The position numbers were made by a program, and so were the translations under genes. From positions 18,203,304-18,267,303 of the forward strand of contig JAKZAP010000007.1 in the NCBI GenBank assembly GCA_023053575.1: a stretch of 64,000 nucleotides of DNA, in the 5' to 3' direction. The stretch is from Branchinecta lynchi (lineage: Eukaryota; Arthropoda; Branchiopoda; Anostraca; Branchinectidae). The notes below the pieces were generated by a model. That model saw nothing but the letters and a program-made list of their open reading frames with translations, was not told the origin of the DNA and ran no database searches. This document shows, in pieces, positions 22,937-35,100 of this stretch (the stretch's first letter is position 1; each line of letters begins with the position of its first letter).

Positions 22937-23934
22937 CAAGGGAGGGTCCAAGAACCACTTATATGACATAAAAGATTTATTTACTGGATCTAAAAAAAGA
23001 TACATTTTTATAAGAGAACGCCAACAAGTAGGCCTAATTTGTACATTCCAGCTTAACTTACATGACCCTTGTCTCCTGATAGTTTCGTAGACGCTTGAAA
23101 TCCTAACCTTCACACAGAAGCAGTTGTAACCTTGTTATAACATATTCTCACTGAAGTTGTTACCAAAGAATTGGCTCAACCTAGCAGACTCATTTGTTGC
23201 GTTTTTTTTTATCTCAATTCTCCTATTTTGCGTTTTATTTTTATCTCAATTCTCCTATTTTGCGTTTTATGATGGTGGAGGTGAAGCCAATTTTTATTTT
23301 CCTTTTCTTGCTTTTTTGTCAGAATCGAGAACGGGGAAAGCTTCGCGATTCTGCAGGATCGATAAGTTACTTCAATAGTCAACTCTTAATTCCCATTCTC
23401 TTCCTTGATTGGCCAACAAAGGGCGGATGTTCAACCCGTATAAGCAGGTCCTAAAAGGATGGCTAAATTCGTGTTTTTGTCAAAAGCGAGAACTGAGAAT
23501 CCAGAAGAGCAAAGACGGCAAATTGTCCGAGAATTGAGAAGGGACACCTGAGAATTCAGATAGAAAACCTAACTTTTGGTTGACTCGCCGCAAGTTATGT
23601 AAAGCGTCGCGGAGGAAGGACGCGACCAAATTATCGGACATTATCGGTGGTTTGCTGCTCAAGGTTAGAACAAATGCGAGATAGCAATCTCTCAGGACTG
23701 AACAATCCTGAAGGCCACTGACTTTTAGGGACAATCGCGAGATAATAAAACTAATACAGGAATAGTAATCGCTAACCGTCAGTGCCCCCTTCCCCAAATT
23801 CTGTGTCCTCGTTTCTTGAAGTCCGGCTTTATCCCGTCAAAGAACCCCCCGAAGCAGCCTAACATAAAACCGTAAAATAAACAGACAGGGAAAGAAGACA
23901 AATATAACAAAATCGCTGCTTTGTCAGAACTTTC
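22937..23934. other. Intergenic, no element recognised apart from a short tandem repeat
   Basis: At 23198-23270 a 31-bp unit (TGCGTTTT..ATCTCAATTCTCCTATTT) is repeated twice plus a partial third copy. Otherwise nothing was recognised. Confidence 0.4.
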
Positions 23935-24135
23935 GTAACAGATTACACACGGGAAAAGCATCTGATGACTTTTTTGTTTGTCGTGGTATCGCAGTAGTCA
24001 GCAGGTGCTTTTTCGGCTCTTCCTGGCAATGCTTGTTATGCATAACATTTTCAAAACCACAACAGATTACATCCTATGTATTGTCTATTGAAACTGCGCA
24101 TCCTTGTGTTATCTTACGAAACTTCTGACAGTGTG
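23935..24135. repeat. Interspersed repeat family C (C3)
   Basis: It holds GGGAAAAGCATCTGATGACT, GGCTCTTCCTGGCAATGC, TTATGCATAAC, CTGCGCATCCTTGTGTTATC and TTCTGACAGTGT. It is the best-preserved short copy of the family. Confidence 0.6.
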
Positions 24136-24639
24136 GACTTTCCTACTTGAAAATATTGCGCCGTTTGCTTGATGTAAACACAAATTGTACGCACTACTTT
24201 AGACCATACTAGCAGAAGTAACTTGATAGCCTATACAGTAGAGATGTGTAACTAAATGGAACGGCTGCAAAGAATGCAATCAAATCTAACCTAACAAATA
24301 TTTGTACACGGTAAGTGTAATTCAAGTAAAATAAAGAACAAATTGTAGCATCAAACTGTTAGTCTTTTGAATCCTTTCCTCTGCGTTGATCAGTTTATTC
24401 TGCAAGCTTTCCATGCCAGGTTACAGCGGTTCTAGCAAAATAACAAATTGCAACAACGGATTTTATTCTTTATGCAAAAAAAAACTGAACCACTTGGCTG
24501 TTAGCTGATATTAAGTTCTCGATTTACTATTCCGATCTGACTGTTTTAGGGGCCAAAACAAAAGCAAGGTGATCTAAAGTTTGGACAAGTGTTCAACGTA
24601 GTATACCTCTTTTAAATACTCCTTGAGCCCAAGCTGACT

Positions 24640-24892
24640 CCGAATCATATTTGACAATGCAAAACGGATACTTCAGTTACAATGTTTATTAGAGCTATAT
24701 TTAGGTCCTTCTTGGCAAGGGTCCTTTTCAGGCTCAAGCTGGAAAATGAACTTGTCTCAAGTTCATTTTCTAGCTTGTCGACAAGTTCATTTTCCGGCTT
24801 GAGCCTGAGAGGACCCTTCCGAAGAAGGTCCGAGATAAAGCTTTAGTAAAATGCAGCTGACGTATCCGTTTTGCACTGTAAAAACGTATACC
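24640..24892. mobile_element. Family E foldback MITE (E2), almost complete hairpin
   Basis: The left arm runs from GACAATGCAAAACGG to AAGCTGGAAAATGAACTTG. The right arm is its reverse complement (CAAGTTCATTTTCCGGCTTG to CCGTTTTGCACTGT). Each arm is about 115 bp with only a short centre, so the whole element can snap back. Confidence 0.75.
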
Positions 24893-25664
24893 TCTACCGT
24901 ACTCATTACAGCTAAATCTGAGTTGTTTCTCGTAACTGAACATCATTTTGGATGCTCTCTCGTGCACCTAATGAATGATCAACAATTTCTTGCTCATTGT
25001 CGCTTGCAGTATTTCAGAGAACGTCAGTAGAAAACTTCACTTCCTCAGTACCCTCCGAGACTTGTTATGTTTCTCTACTGCACACCGTTTTCCCATGGCG
25101 GTAATGCCAGCTTGTCGTTTACTCGAGTCGCAAGCTATTATAAGAAATAATGGGCCCTTACTACCATGCCAACTATTGCATATTGGTGCTGCACCAGGCC
25201 CTTGTATAGTAGAATGTCGCCTTCTCTCAATGCGGCCTTCCTCCGACCCTGTGATTATGAACCAAACGAGCGCTTTCACTGTGCTTCTCCGACCGACACT
25301 GTGCTTCTCAGTCCGGCCTAAGGTCCACACTTTCTGTAAAAACCGCACAGGTTAGAGCCTTACCACTTTCAAGCAATAAGTTGAAATCGGCGGCACAGGA
25401 TTCTCACGTCTGCAATGTCCGATAGTAGCCGCACTTGCTACGCAATACAGATGGTTTGCAAGCTATCGGGTACACCCACTTGACACAGATACGAACACGA
25501 TTGCCGATATTTCGGCTGAAGACAGAATTCTTCTCATTAAGTCTTCGTCTCTGAACTCAAGCATTCCAAGGGCTCATGCGCGAAACTGAGATATTCTGAA
25601 CGAGAGAAATAATTCACCAAAAGAATGTAACGAACCTAACTTAAATATGTCTGGAACATTGCTT
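24893..25664. other. Intergenic, KIFC1 3' flank, no element recognised
   Basis: Frames of 126 codons (plus) and 103 codons (minus) overlap here at 24975-25355, but neither shows a recognisable domain or splice pattern. Left unassigned. Confidence 0.35.
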
Positions 25665-25670
25665 TTTATT
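25665..25670 (-). terminator. Candidate KIFC1 polyadenylation signal
   Basis: AATAAA read on the minus strand, about 240 bp beyond the KIFC1 stop. It is a canonical hexamer at a normal 3' UTR distance; no transcript evidence is available. Confidence 0.45.
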
Positions 25671-25911
25671 TTACTGTATGTAGTTTCCACAGAACCAGTG
25701 TGTAAATGGGCCTTTGGGCGAGCAAATCACATATTCTGTACAACGAGATAGATCTCACTAGACCCGTGCAACTGACTTACTAGCTTCAACCCTTCACTCG
25801 ATAGCTCAGTGACACAATTACTAGATCGCCGTTTTGTCCCGGGCGAGTCGCGTAAAAATCTTATTACTGTGCCCGACACTCCTCTTTTATCAACGTACCG
25901 TGGCTCATCAT

Positions 25912-26112
25912 CTACTTGGCTTTTCTGGAAGTCGCAACGCCAATATGGCAGCTGTTCACCTTGGCAGCGAAGTTGAGCGAGTTGAGAGTTTCGTTGGCGT
26001 TTTTCTCAATGGGCGATACGTTCACGAACATAAGCGTTTTCGAGTTGCCGCTTCCCAATGAGTTCATGAGAAGGTGAGTCAGTTTGCAGTCTCGGTACGG
26101 AATGTGCTCTCT
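25912..26112 (-). CDS. KIFC1: KIFC1 exon 11: motor end and C-terminal tail
   Basis: The acceptor is TTTCCCTTTCAG. It encodes [20 protein letters not shown] then [12 protein letters not shown] and [16 protein letters not shown], ending VATSRKAK and TAG. Human KIFC1 has the same layout (KVNQC-IG followed by a short basic end). Confidence 0.97.
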   Translation of the reverse strand, partial: REHIPYRDCKLTHLLMNSLGSGNSKTLMFVNVSPIEKNANETLNSLNFAAKVNSCHIGVATSRKAK

Positions 26113-29100
26113 CTGAAAGGGAAAAATAGGCTTTTAGTATTACTTAAAGCACTAACTACGCTTTAATTTTTAAAAAATACTTCACACAAACACATTTCTG
26201 TTAATTAGCCGTTTTTCTTGCTCGCTTGTCATTGACTCTTGCGTATAGGCGGAGACCAGTTCAGAGCATGTACTGCAAGGCGCGGAAATTCAAAAACTCT
26301 CGGCCATGTGGCGAACATCAAATTATTTAGTTATTTAGTAGAGCTGAGTGATGAGAGTGCCGTGGCTGCTAAAATAAACCGTCTCTGTAGCTGGCAGATT
26401 GCTCCAGTGTTATATGATGAAACTTTCTGTTGTTTGTAGTACCGAAGAACAGTTTTGCTTTCTGGATGTAAAGTTACAACACTGCCACAAATGTACAAAT
26501 ATAACCGACCTACTTGCAGCTGATTCCAGAGCTTGCAAGTTATTCTCAGTTAACACTGTTAATATGAATATTTGTCAACAATACAAATAATGCCCGCACT
26601 ACGGACACACCTGTTCGTAATTCACTTTTTTTAGACGTTTTTAAGACTGGTTTTTAATACGTTTTAGGACGCTCGTCTCTCATTGGTTTTCCATAACAAA
26701 TTAAAAAGGGGAGATGGATTTATCCATCTCAGATTTTATGAACGGGTTGAAGGAGGAACGTCTAAAAACCGGTCTTAAAAACGGGTCAAGACCGGTTTAC
26801 GAACAGGTGTGTCCGTAGTGGGCCCGGGCATAATCCGGAGTATGTATTAGCAACGGACGGATAAGAAAAAAGAAACTCCGCTATATTTGTCGAAGCTAGG
26901 AAATAGGAGTATGGCAGTCAGCAAAAAACTGCGTAATGATATATTAACAAAAGTATGTTGTCGAGGAATCTGCTGATTTCTGATGTAACACTGTCTTGTA
27001 GGGGGTGGTAATGTGGTATCATGATTGTTTGATCCGCCCACCAGACTTTAAAGGCCATTCTCACACTACATAGTTTGTTCTGAGATAGCTACTTTACAAC
27101 TAGGCTGTGTTTACAGAAAATTACACACGGTTTCGGCTGTTTAGCCATGTCCCTCATCTTGGACGACAATCATGGCAACATTTGCATAACCGGTATCCGG
27201 ACAATTAAGATCCTCGGAAACGGCGATCCGGCTCATAATACGTCATGTAAAGACAGCAAACATGGCAAGCGTGATAATCAGTTTATTGCTAACAGAGGAG
27301 ATACGATACACTTATGAAGTGAAGAAGTTCGGGAACGATAACAGATGGAGATTCTACTGAAGACGAATGAGTTAACATTATAAGTGCGACATCCACCAAA
27401 GCCAACACGAATTCGTCCAGGGAAAGTCTCTGGACACTTAAGCAAAGAGTCCGTGAAGTCCCGCAATGGACGGTACCAGGACCGACCCTCTGCAACGACG
27501 CTCATCAGCTACTGAAGAACCCCTTGCCCCAACATGCAGATGACTCGAAGCTAATTGCTAATGTCTTTACGAACACCCTTCAAGAGGATCTCAACACTCT
27601 AACTGACTGGTCCGGTGAATGGAAACTGGAGTTCAACCCAGACAAATGTCTTCGGACATAAATAACCCAAAGCAACAGTACCAGATGAGGAGAAGACATG
27701 GATCAAGCATCCCAGTCCCGATCCCGTCCACCTCAGAAGAAAGGGACCTCGGAGTTCTTGTGGACGAAAAATTAAAATTCCACTCTCACACCAAAAAGTC
27801 AGTGGCAAGCAATCAGAGCCTAGGGATGAGCGAACGCTCAATTGGATCCCGCAAACGAACTGTCACGCTGAAGCTTCATAAAGCCCTGGTCAGGCAAAAG
27901 CTGGAGAGGGGAAGCACCCTCGCCTCACCCTTCTACAAACAGGACAAGAAACTAATCGAAGGCGTTCAGAGGCGAGCTACAAAATCCATCCTTAGAGCAC
28001 TCTCTTTCGGACAGCGACTGCAGAAACTGAAGATCCCGCCACTTAATTACCAGCGGAAGAGAGGGACATGCTACTAGTCTACAAACTTCTCAACTCCACT
28101 AGTCTACAAACTTCTCAACTCCAATAGTCTCCCCTCCCTGTTCGCCACCAACAAACACTCACGGACTAGGGACCACTCGGAAGCTGTCCCAAAGCTCCTG
28201 CACCTGTCGTGTTCGCCAACACTTCTTCAACAACCGAGCTGTTCCTCTGTGGGACAGCCGAGGGTTTCTAAAGCGACTCGACGAGGACTTGCGCGGGCAG
28301 CCCTGGAGAGAGGACTGGTGCGCCCCAAAAGCAGTAACCAGGTAATAGCACCATCATCATCTGGAAGCTACTCATCGGGATACATCATCCTTATTGCTTA
28401 CAAGTGCAATTTAAGGTAATGTCTTTTAACTGACAGGAAAGACAAAAAGGCAGTGCACAACCTCCCTAGTCTGTTATGCTTCAAACGGTTTGGCACAGCT
28501 TTCCTGTGGCCAAATCGCATTCCATTAGCAGATGATTTTGACCGCCTCCTCGCAAATCTTTCGCAGGAAATGATGTTTCCACGATCTTTCCAAAGCCTCA
28601 GATATCTCGTTTGTCGAAAATCCCATTACTTTCTCTGTTTAGGTAGCGATTTTCTTGTTAGCGCTTGTCAACTCTATTCAGATTTATCCGCTTTCCAACG
28701 AGGCGGCTGGACGCAAAATATTTAAACTGAACGCTCCATGGTTAAAAAGTGGGAAAACCTAGCAAAACAAAAGAAGTCTAAAATAGAAAATACACCGGAT
28801 GGTCTACCAGGTCTTCCAAAATGAAGAAATAATGCTTTGAACCTTCCGATGTAGTTAATGTGAGAGAGTTCACGGCGTGACTTGAAGCTTGCTGCAAGTT
28901 TGTGTTGCGTAACTGACAAAACTCGGTTTGGCCAAAAAGCGCAAAAAGTCATAGGTAAAAAATGAAATAATGAAGGAAAGCTGGGATTTCCGAAGCTTAA
29001 CATTCCAGAAGGGAGCTAGGGATAATTTTGAAAGGCAGAATAAGCAAGAAGGGCCCTTTCAGGTTTACAGATAACACATACCTTTTCAGCAATGGCGGCG

Positions 29101-32100
29101 ATGACGTTTCCAAGTTGTGCCAAGGACTTGTTGATGTTCTGCGTTTCAACAAGTCGGTCTCCAGCGGCCTGGCTTTCCTTCAGCCGCTCTGAACCGGCGA
29201 GATCGACGAGACTCAGAATACCCTGCGTTTTCTCAGCAGTGACGGAGTTTTCCCCGACGATTTTCAGTTGGAAAATGGAATGCGAGCGAGAGCTCCGCTC
29301 GTTGCAAGCTGTCGCTGCGACGGCACGTTGCTTTTGCGCGGTTGCGAGGAGCCTGAAATTATGATACGGAGCTAGAATAATGATTTATAACTTTTCTCGA
29401 ACAGGTATTCATCGCATATCTTCTTATGTCCCACAGGAAGTTATATTATGACAAATATTTTTGTAGAGGTTGTTACGGATTCGTATCATCCTCCAGAGAG
29501 GCTGATACGAAGCCGTTTCAGCCTCCGCAGATGTTCATCGAGCCCTTCTCCTCAAAACTAAATTCATTCAGCACCTTTCCTCAAATACTGAAAAGCAGAA
29601 GCTAACCTCCAAAAATAAATTAAAACACTTTCAGTAAAAAAACACAAAAAAATACTTAAAAAATAACTAATGTTGAAACAGGACAGAACATCTTACTTTC
29701 TTCAACAACCAGCCTATGCCCTAGGTCATACCTTGTCACAATCAGATTTCCACTGAAAATACAGCTTGTCAACTGAAACAACGTCCTACTATCCCTTGCT
29801 TTCCAAAAGCTAGTTATTCAGCATTGCTCACTGTCGCTGATCTCGAATTTTTCTGGTTTTCTCAAGAGCCAACGCGTGGTTTTGTTATTGTTTACTTTTC
29901 ACTTCCACGACCCTTAGAGTAGCAATTTAATTAGATCTATAGTAGGCTTTACGACCGCCAATCTGAATCGCCAAAAATAAAATAAAAGACTGTATTAGTA
30001 AGTGCTTGGCTCCAACAGTAGTCATTTTAGTAGGCCTACAGTCGGCTTGGGTTGCTACTTTAAATAAAATTCCCTACCCCATTAGCAAAAAAAGTACAAC
30101 AAAATAAGAATAAGTCCTACCTACAAATATATTCTGTTCGAAAAAGTTATAATAGTTAACACGACTCCATCTCGGTTCATATCAGAATAACAACCTTCGG
30201 CTCGGATAGGTTATTTTCAATGACCGTCTCGCTGTTATTTTCCAATTTCAACCTCAATGTCTGAAGTTTTTTATCCGCAAAAACAAGAACCAAAGGTGTC
30301 GAAGGGATCCCAAAATCTAATATTTGATTCAGACAATAGGGTCTTGTCTTCGCCAGGCTAATCATCAGAGAAAACCAAGTTCAGATATACCTCTATAAGC
30401 CATATCTATTTTGACGATACTGACCGAGACTTTCTGCTTTACTTCTGCCAAGTTTCCGGGTTCGCCCAAATTCCGAGCAAACTACTAGTCCAGCAAAAAA
30501 AAAAGAAGACAATTCAGAAAAAAATCCAGCGTCATTGACGTTGGAACAAATACAACATCTAATCAAGTTTGAATAAAAGTTTGACTTTTACTTCTAATTA
30601 TATGTCCGGTTAAAAAATGGTTGTCATATACAGACTCAGCCTCTCTTCTTACCCCTTTATATGTCATCTAATCAAACTTTTGCTTTTAACAAATTTCTGG
30701 TTTTGGCCGGATTCCGGGCGAACTAGTTGTCCGGCGAGAAAATGGTTTTCACCATCGTGTTCAGCATGTCTTTTTACCCCTAAATCGAACATTTAATCAA
30801 CTTTAAACGAAACATTTACTTTTAACCAGCTTTCCGGTTTTTGCCGAATTCCGGACGAACTACTTGTTCGGAGAGAAAATGGTTTTCACCACCGTGTTCA
30901 GCATGTCTGCTTACGCCTGAATCGACCATCTAATCAACTTCATATAAAACTTTTACTTTTAACCAACTTTCCAGTTTTTACCGCATTCCGGACGAATTAA
31001 TATATTTTGTTTATCCCTCAATTTGAACCCCCTCCCCCACCCCTAAATATAGGGCTACAGAGCCCATCTACGAACTTGACCTTACCCTTGACCCAATGAA
31101 TCCTCACACCAAGTTTCATAAAAATATCTCATTCCCTTCGAGAGTTATAGCGCGCACAGACGGACAGACGGACGGACAACTTTTGAGATGTCATAGGTAT
31201 CCCTCCACTTACGTTTTGGGACCCCAAAAAGACAGAAAAAACACAAAAACAGAAGTAAAAGAAGAGAGAAAAAATACCCAGGAAACAGGAAAACCGGTGA
31301 AAAAAAGACAGAAAAAACACAAAAAAAGAAGTAAAAAAAGAGAGAAAAAATACCCAGGAAACAGGAAAACCGGTGACAGTACCCACATCTAGGGAACGAA
31401 CAACAGGGATCAATTCTCGTTCACTTCCGGGTGGGAGCGATTTAACATGTGTCTGATGTTGTTTATTTTTGTTTTTGCTGCTGGAGGCTAGCGCCCTTGC
31501 TAGCCGTCAATGAGTTAAAATAATAAAAGCTGATTTCTTCGATGTCCATTTTTTTTTCTGATTTAAAGAATTGCAACTTGGTATTTCGTCTACTGCATTC
31601 TAAAAAGAGATGCTGGAGTGTTTTATTGAGCAGGGTCTGCAATTGGACCCTAATAATACTAGCATCAGTTTTCGTCGCCAACTACAGCGGGAGCACTCCA
31701 AGGGGTTCGGACAAGTTACACAATTACCTGTAAACTTCACTTTCACTCGTGACATTCTCTTTCTTCGTGTTGGACACGTAGACCTCCTTAGAGTTGGGTC
31801 CAACCATACGGATTTCATGGTGGCCGCTGGTCGTTCCGTTACCAAGGAGATCTCTGATGGTTTCGTTGTAAATTTCAATGAATGATGCTTCAATCGCGTA
31901 AGCCCAGCCCTATAATTGTCAAAAACGATTAATAAGTAGTTAATCCTTCCGAGGCAACTGGAAGGATCCAGATACAGAATAATAGTTTTCTCTGGACCTA
32001 CCAGTTGGATTTCAACGATATTAACAAGTCCAAACACGCTTAGTTGGGAGGATGTCTGGACAACAGAGTTGCCACTTCAAAAAAAAAAAAAAAAATAGAG

Positions 32101-35100
32101 AGCGACTTTTGGTCGAAAACAGAGAGTGAATTGGAAGTGAAATTTTATTTTCATGAAAAAATGTGGAATGGACACTTTTGGTCGGAAGCACTGCTGGAAA
32201 ATGATAACTCTGGACGATTTCTGAAATAGAGTGAATTTTATGTCCTATGTAGGACAAGAGTGACATAAACAAAATAGAGTGACAGTTCCCACGATTGTGC
32301 GACATGTAGCAACCCAGCTGGACAGCGGCTAATATGCGAGACAACTGGCCACTCTTCTTGCATTACCTAGGCTCTCTACAGAGCAAAATAACACTAGAGA
32401 GTAGCTCCAAGACTTATGCTTTCCATGCTTTGCAAACGAGCCATACCTGTAACGCCGCCCACTACACTTGCGGCATTTAAAGCGAGACAAACTTCCGTGT
32501 TTAGAAATGTCTAGTAAGGCAAAGGCGCGGTCTGCACACACCAAGGAAACAATGGAGGCTGTATTATGTTTTTGCAATATTCAGAATATGAAGCTATCGG
32601 AGACAATGTTGGTGAACGATTGAATGAGTTTCAGTAGGGACGTTCTCTATCGCTAGTGGTGCTGGTGTCACTGCTATTCGAGTGTGTGTCACTTTTTTCA
32701 AGTCTTGGCGCTACTCCCTAGTATTATTTTGCTTTGGCTGTCTATATAGCGGTTCAAGATGAACTAAGATCTAAGGTAAGGACCTTTACTGGTGCGAATG
32801 TAAGGGTCTGAGGGAATTGTGGGAGCCTAAACCCCCTGGATGTTACTAGGTAAGGTCGCCTTCGTAGCCGCAAATCTGCGTTCAAGAAACGGGAAACTCC
32901 GACTGCCGCAGGAGAACCCGGGCCAACTCACGGACACATTTTCCAGCAACCTCTTGGCGAATTTACCCTCTCCTCTCGAGATAGGCCTGACAAAACGAAA
33001 TTCTGAATACGGCCGCAAGAAGAGCAGATACACAGCCGGAAAAACATATACTGACTTTTCCGTTTATCATCATGATATCAGCCGATTCTTTTTTGCTAGA
33101 TTCTCGGCTCTTCTTGGCAATATCTGTTATGCATAACTCTCAATGCATAAGTTTGAAAAATCATAACAGATAATAAGCCAAGTTTTATCTATTGAGACTG
33201 CGCATCCTTGTGTTATCTGTTATGAAAGTTCTGACAGCGTAGAAAGACTGGAGAGAAACAAGACGGTAATTCTTGCTACACTTACAAGACCCTATAAACC
33301 TCCGGTAGAGATATGCTTATTTGAACGTTTGGTGACTTGCTGTCACCACCGACAGCAATCGGTGCTCATACACTTGCTGTGACTAAAGTCAACTACCAGT
33401 TAGCCGAAGTAGCTAATCAATGATCCCTGAAAACACCCGAGTCTCCTCATTTTACCACTTAGCAAAAAATTGCACTGTTCAAATTTAAGTAACTGTTCAA
33501 ATAAGCATACCTCTACTGCAATTCTCTACAAAAGAATTCCGATTTTGAATTGCCACGCCAACTAACGAGGGGAGGGCTCTTACCTGATCCTCGAGGTCTT
33601 GGCACTGCCTGAAGATCTGCCGGACAGTACGAGGGATCATTCCCTCACTTTCGACGTTGTCGCCACCTTCCATCGTGTGCGTCTTTCCACTCCCGGTCTG
33701 ACCATAAGCGAAAACTGATACATTGTAGCCGTCCAAAGCAGACTAGAAAGGAAGAGGGTGATAGTGTAAAGGGCGACTCTGACGGCGTTCGTCTGGTTCG
33801 TAATTTTTTACACAAGCTGCGTTCGTTGTACTCTGTTTATACTCTGTACTTGTAACTTCAAATGAAACTTTTACTTTTAACCAACTTTCCGGGTTTTGCC
33901 GGATTCCGGGCGAACTACTTGTCAGACGAGAAAATGTTTTGCATATTCGTGTTCAGCATGTCTTCTTACCCGATAGTCGACTTCACATTAGCTGTTTAAA
34001 AATATTTCATTTGCCCCTTAATTTGAACCCCACCCCTAAATGCAGGTCTACATAGCCCATCTACGAACCTGACCTTACCCTTGACCCAAAGAAACCTCAC
34101 ACCATCAAAATATCTCATTCCCTTCGAGAGTTTTCACGCTAACAGACGGACAACTTTATGATTTCATAGGTATCCCTCCACTTACGTTTTGGGATCCCAA
34201 AAACCGGAGACCACCGGTGAGAACTCCTGTGACAAAGAAGGCAGGTACAGATTCTATCTGTGTGCTTCCCTTGAGAAGAGTTGGAGTGCTCTGTTCCGCC
34301 CATATATATGGGATATATCTCGGAATAGACAACTAAGCGTAGTTTCCCGATTCCACATTTTGAAATTTAACGATAACAGTTGACTAAAGGCGTTTTTCCG
34401 CGATAGTCCCCGATTGTAATCCAACACAACTGATTGCTCAGAGAAACAGCAAATCTACTGTCTCATATTACAAAACGAGAATCCGACGATCTTGAATCCT
34501 GAATCTCACTCCGTTGCAAGATTCCCGAATCGACGATCCAATCAAGAATCCAAATTGTCAGAGAGAAGAATTTTTATAATCTGGATTATAACAGGAAAAA
34601 CATTTTGGAGAACCAGGATTGTGTATCCCATCTAGATTGTCACGGAGAAGCACCTTAAAGCTGTATAAACTTCTTGCCTAGTGCCGTAAAAGACTTTCCA
34701 AAAAAATGCATGTTTACGGGACAACTTTACGCACTTTACTAACGCCGTCTGATCGGGTCCTAAGTTCAACTCAAATGTTTGATTTTCTTCATTCATCCGC
34801 TAGAATACTTCCAGTAATCTACTGACCAGATTTCGTTTCTTTAAGTTTATTGAATATTCCTTCATCTGACTGTGAAGTGCGAATCATATTTGACAGTGCA
34901 AAACGGATTCGTCAGCTACATTTTAATACACCTAGATTTCGGTCCTTCTTGGCACGGGTCCTCTTCAGGCTCAAGCGGGAAAATGAACTTGGAAAAATAA
35001 CTAAAGATTTTTTCTTAAATGTCTGAATTTGTGAATTTCTCCTTGAAAACTGCTTGGAGTTTAAAGGTGGTGCTGTGATTTCATTTTGGACACAGCTGCT

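Noticed and set aside
24975..25355. Overlapping 126- and 103-codon frames as a gene near the KIFC1 3' end
   Set aside because: Opposite-strand overlap, no recognisable motif, no splice or transcript evidence.
31096..31392. 98-codon lysine-rich frame
   Set aside because: It is the B5 3' end plus a 76-bp purine-rich duplication; composition explains the frame.
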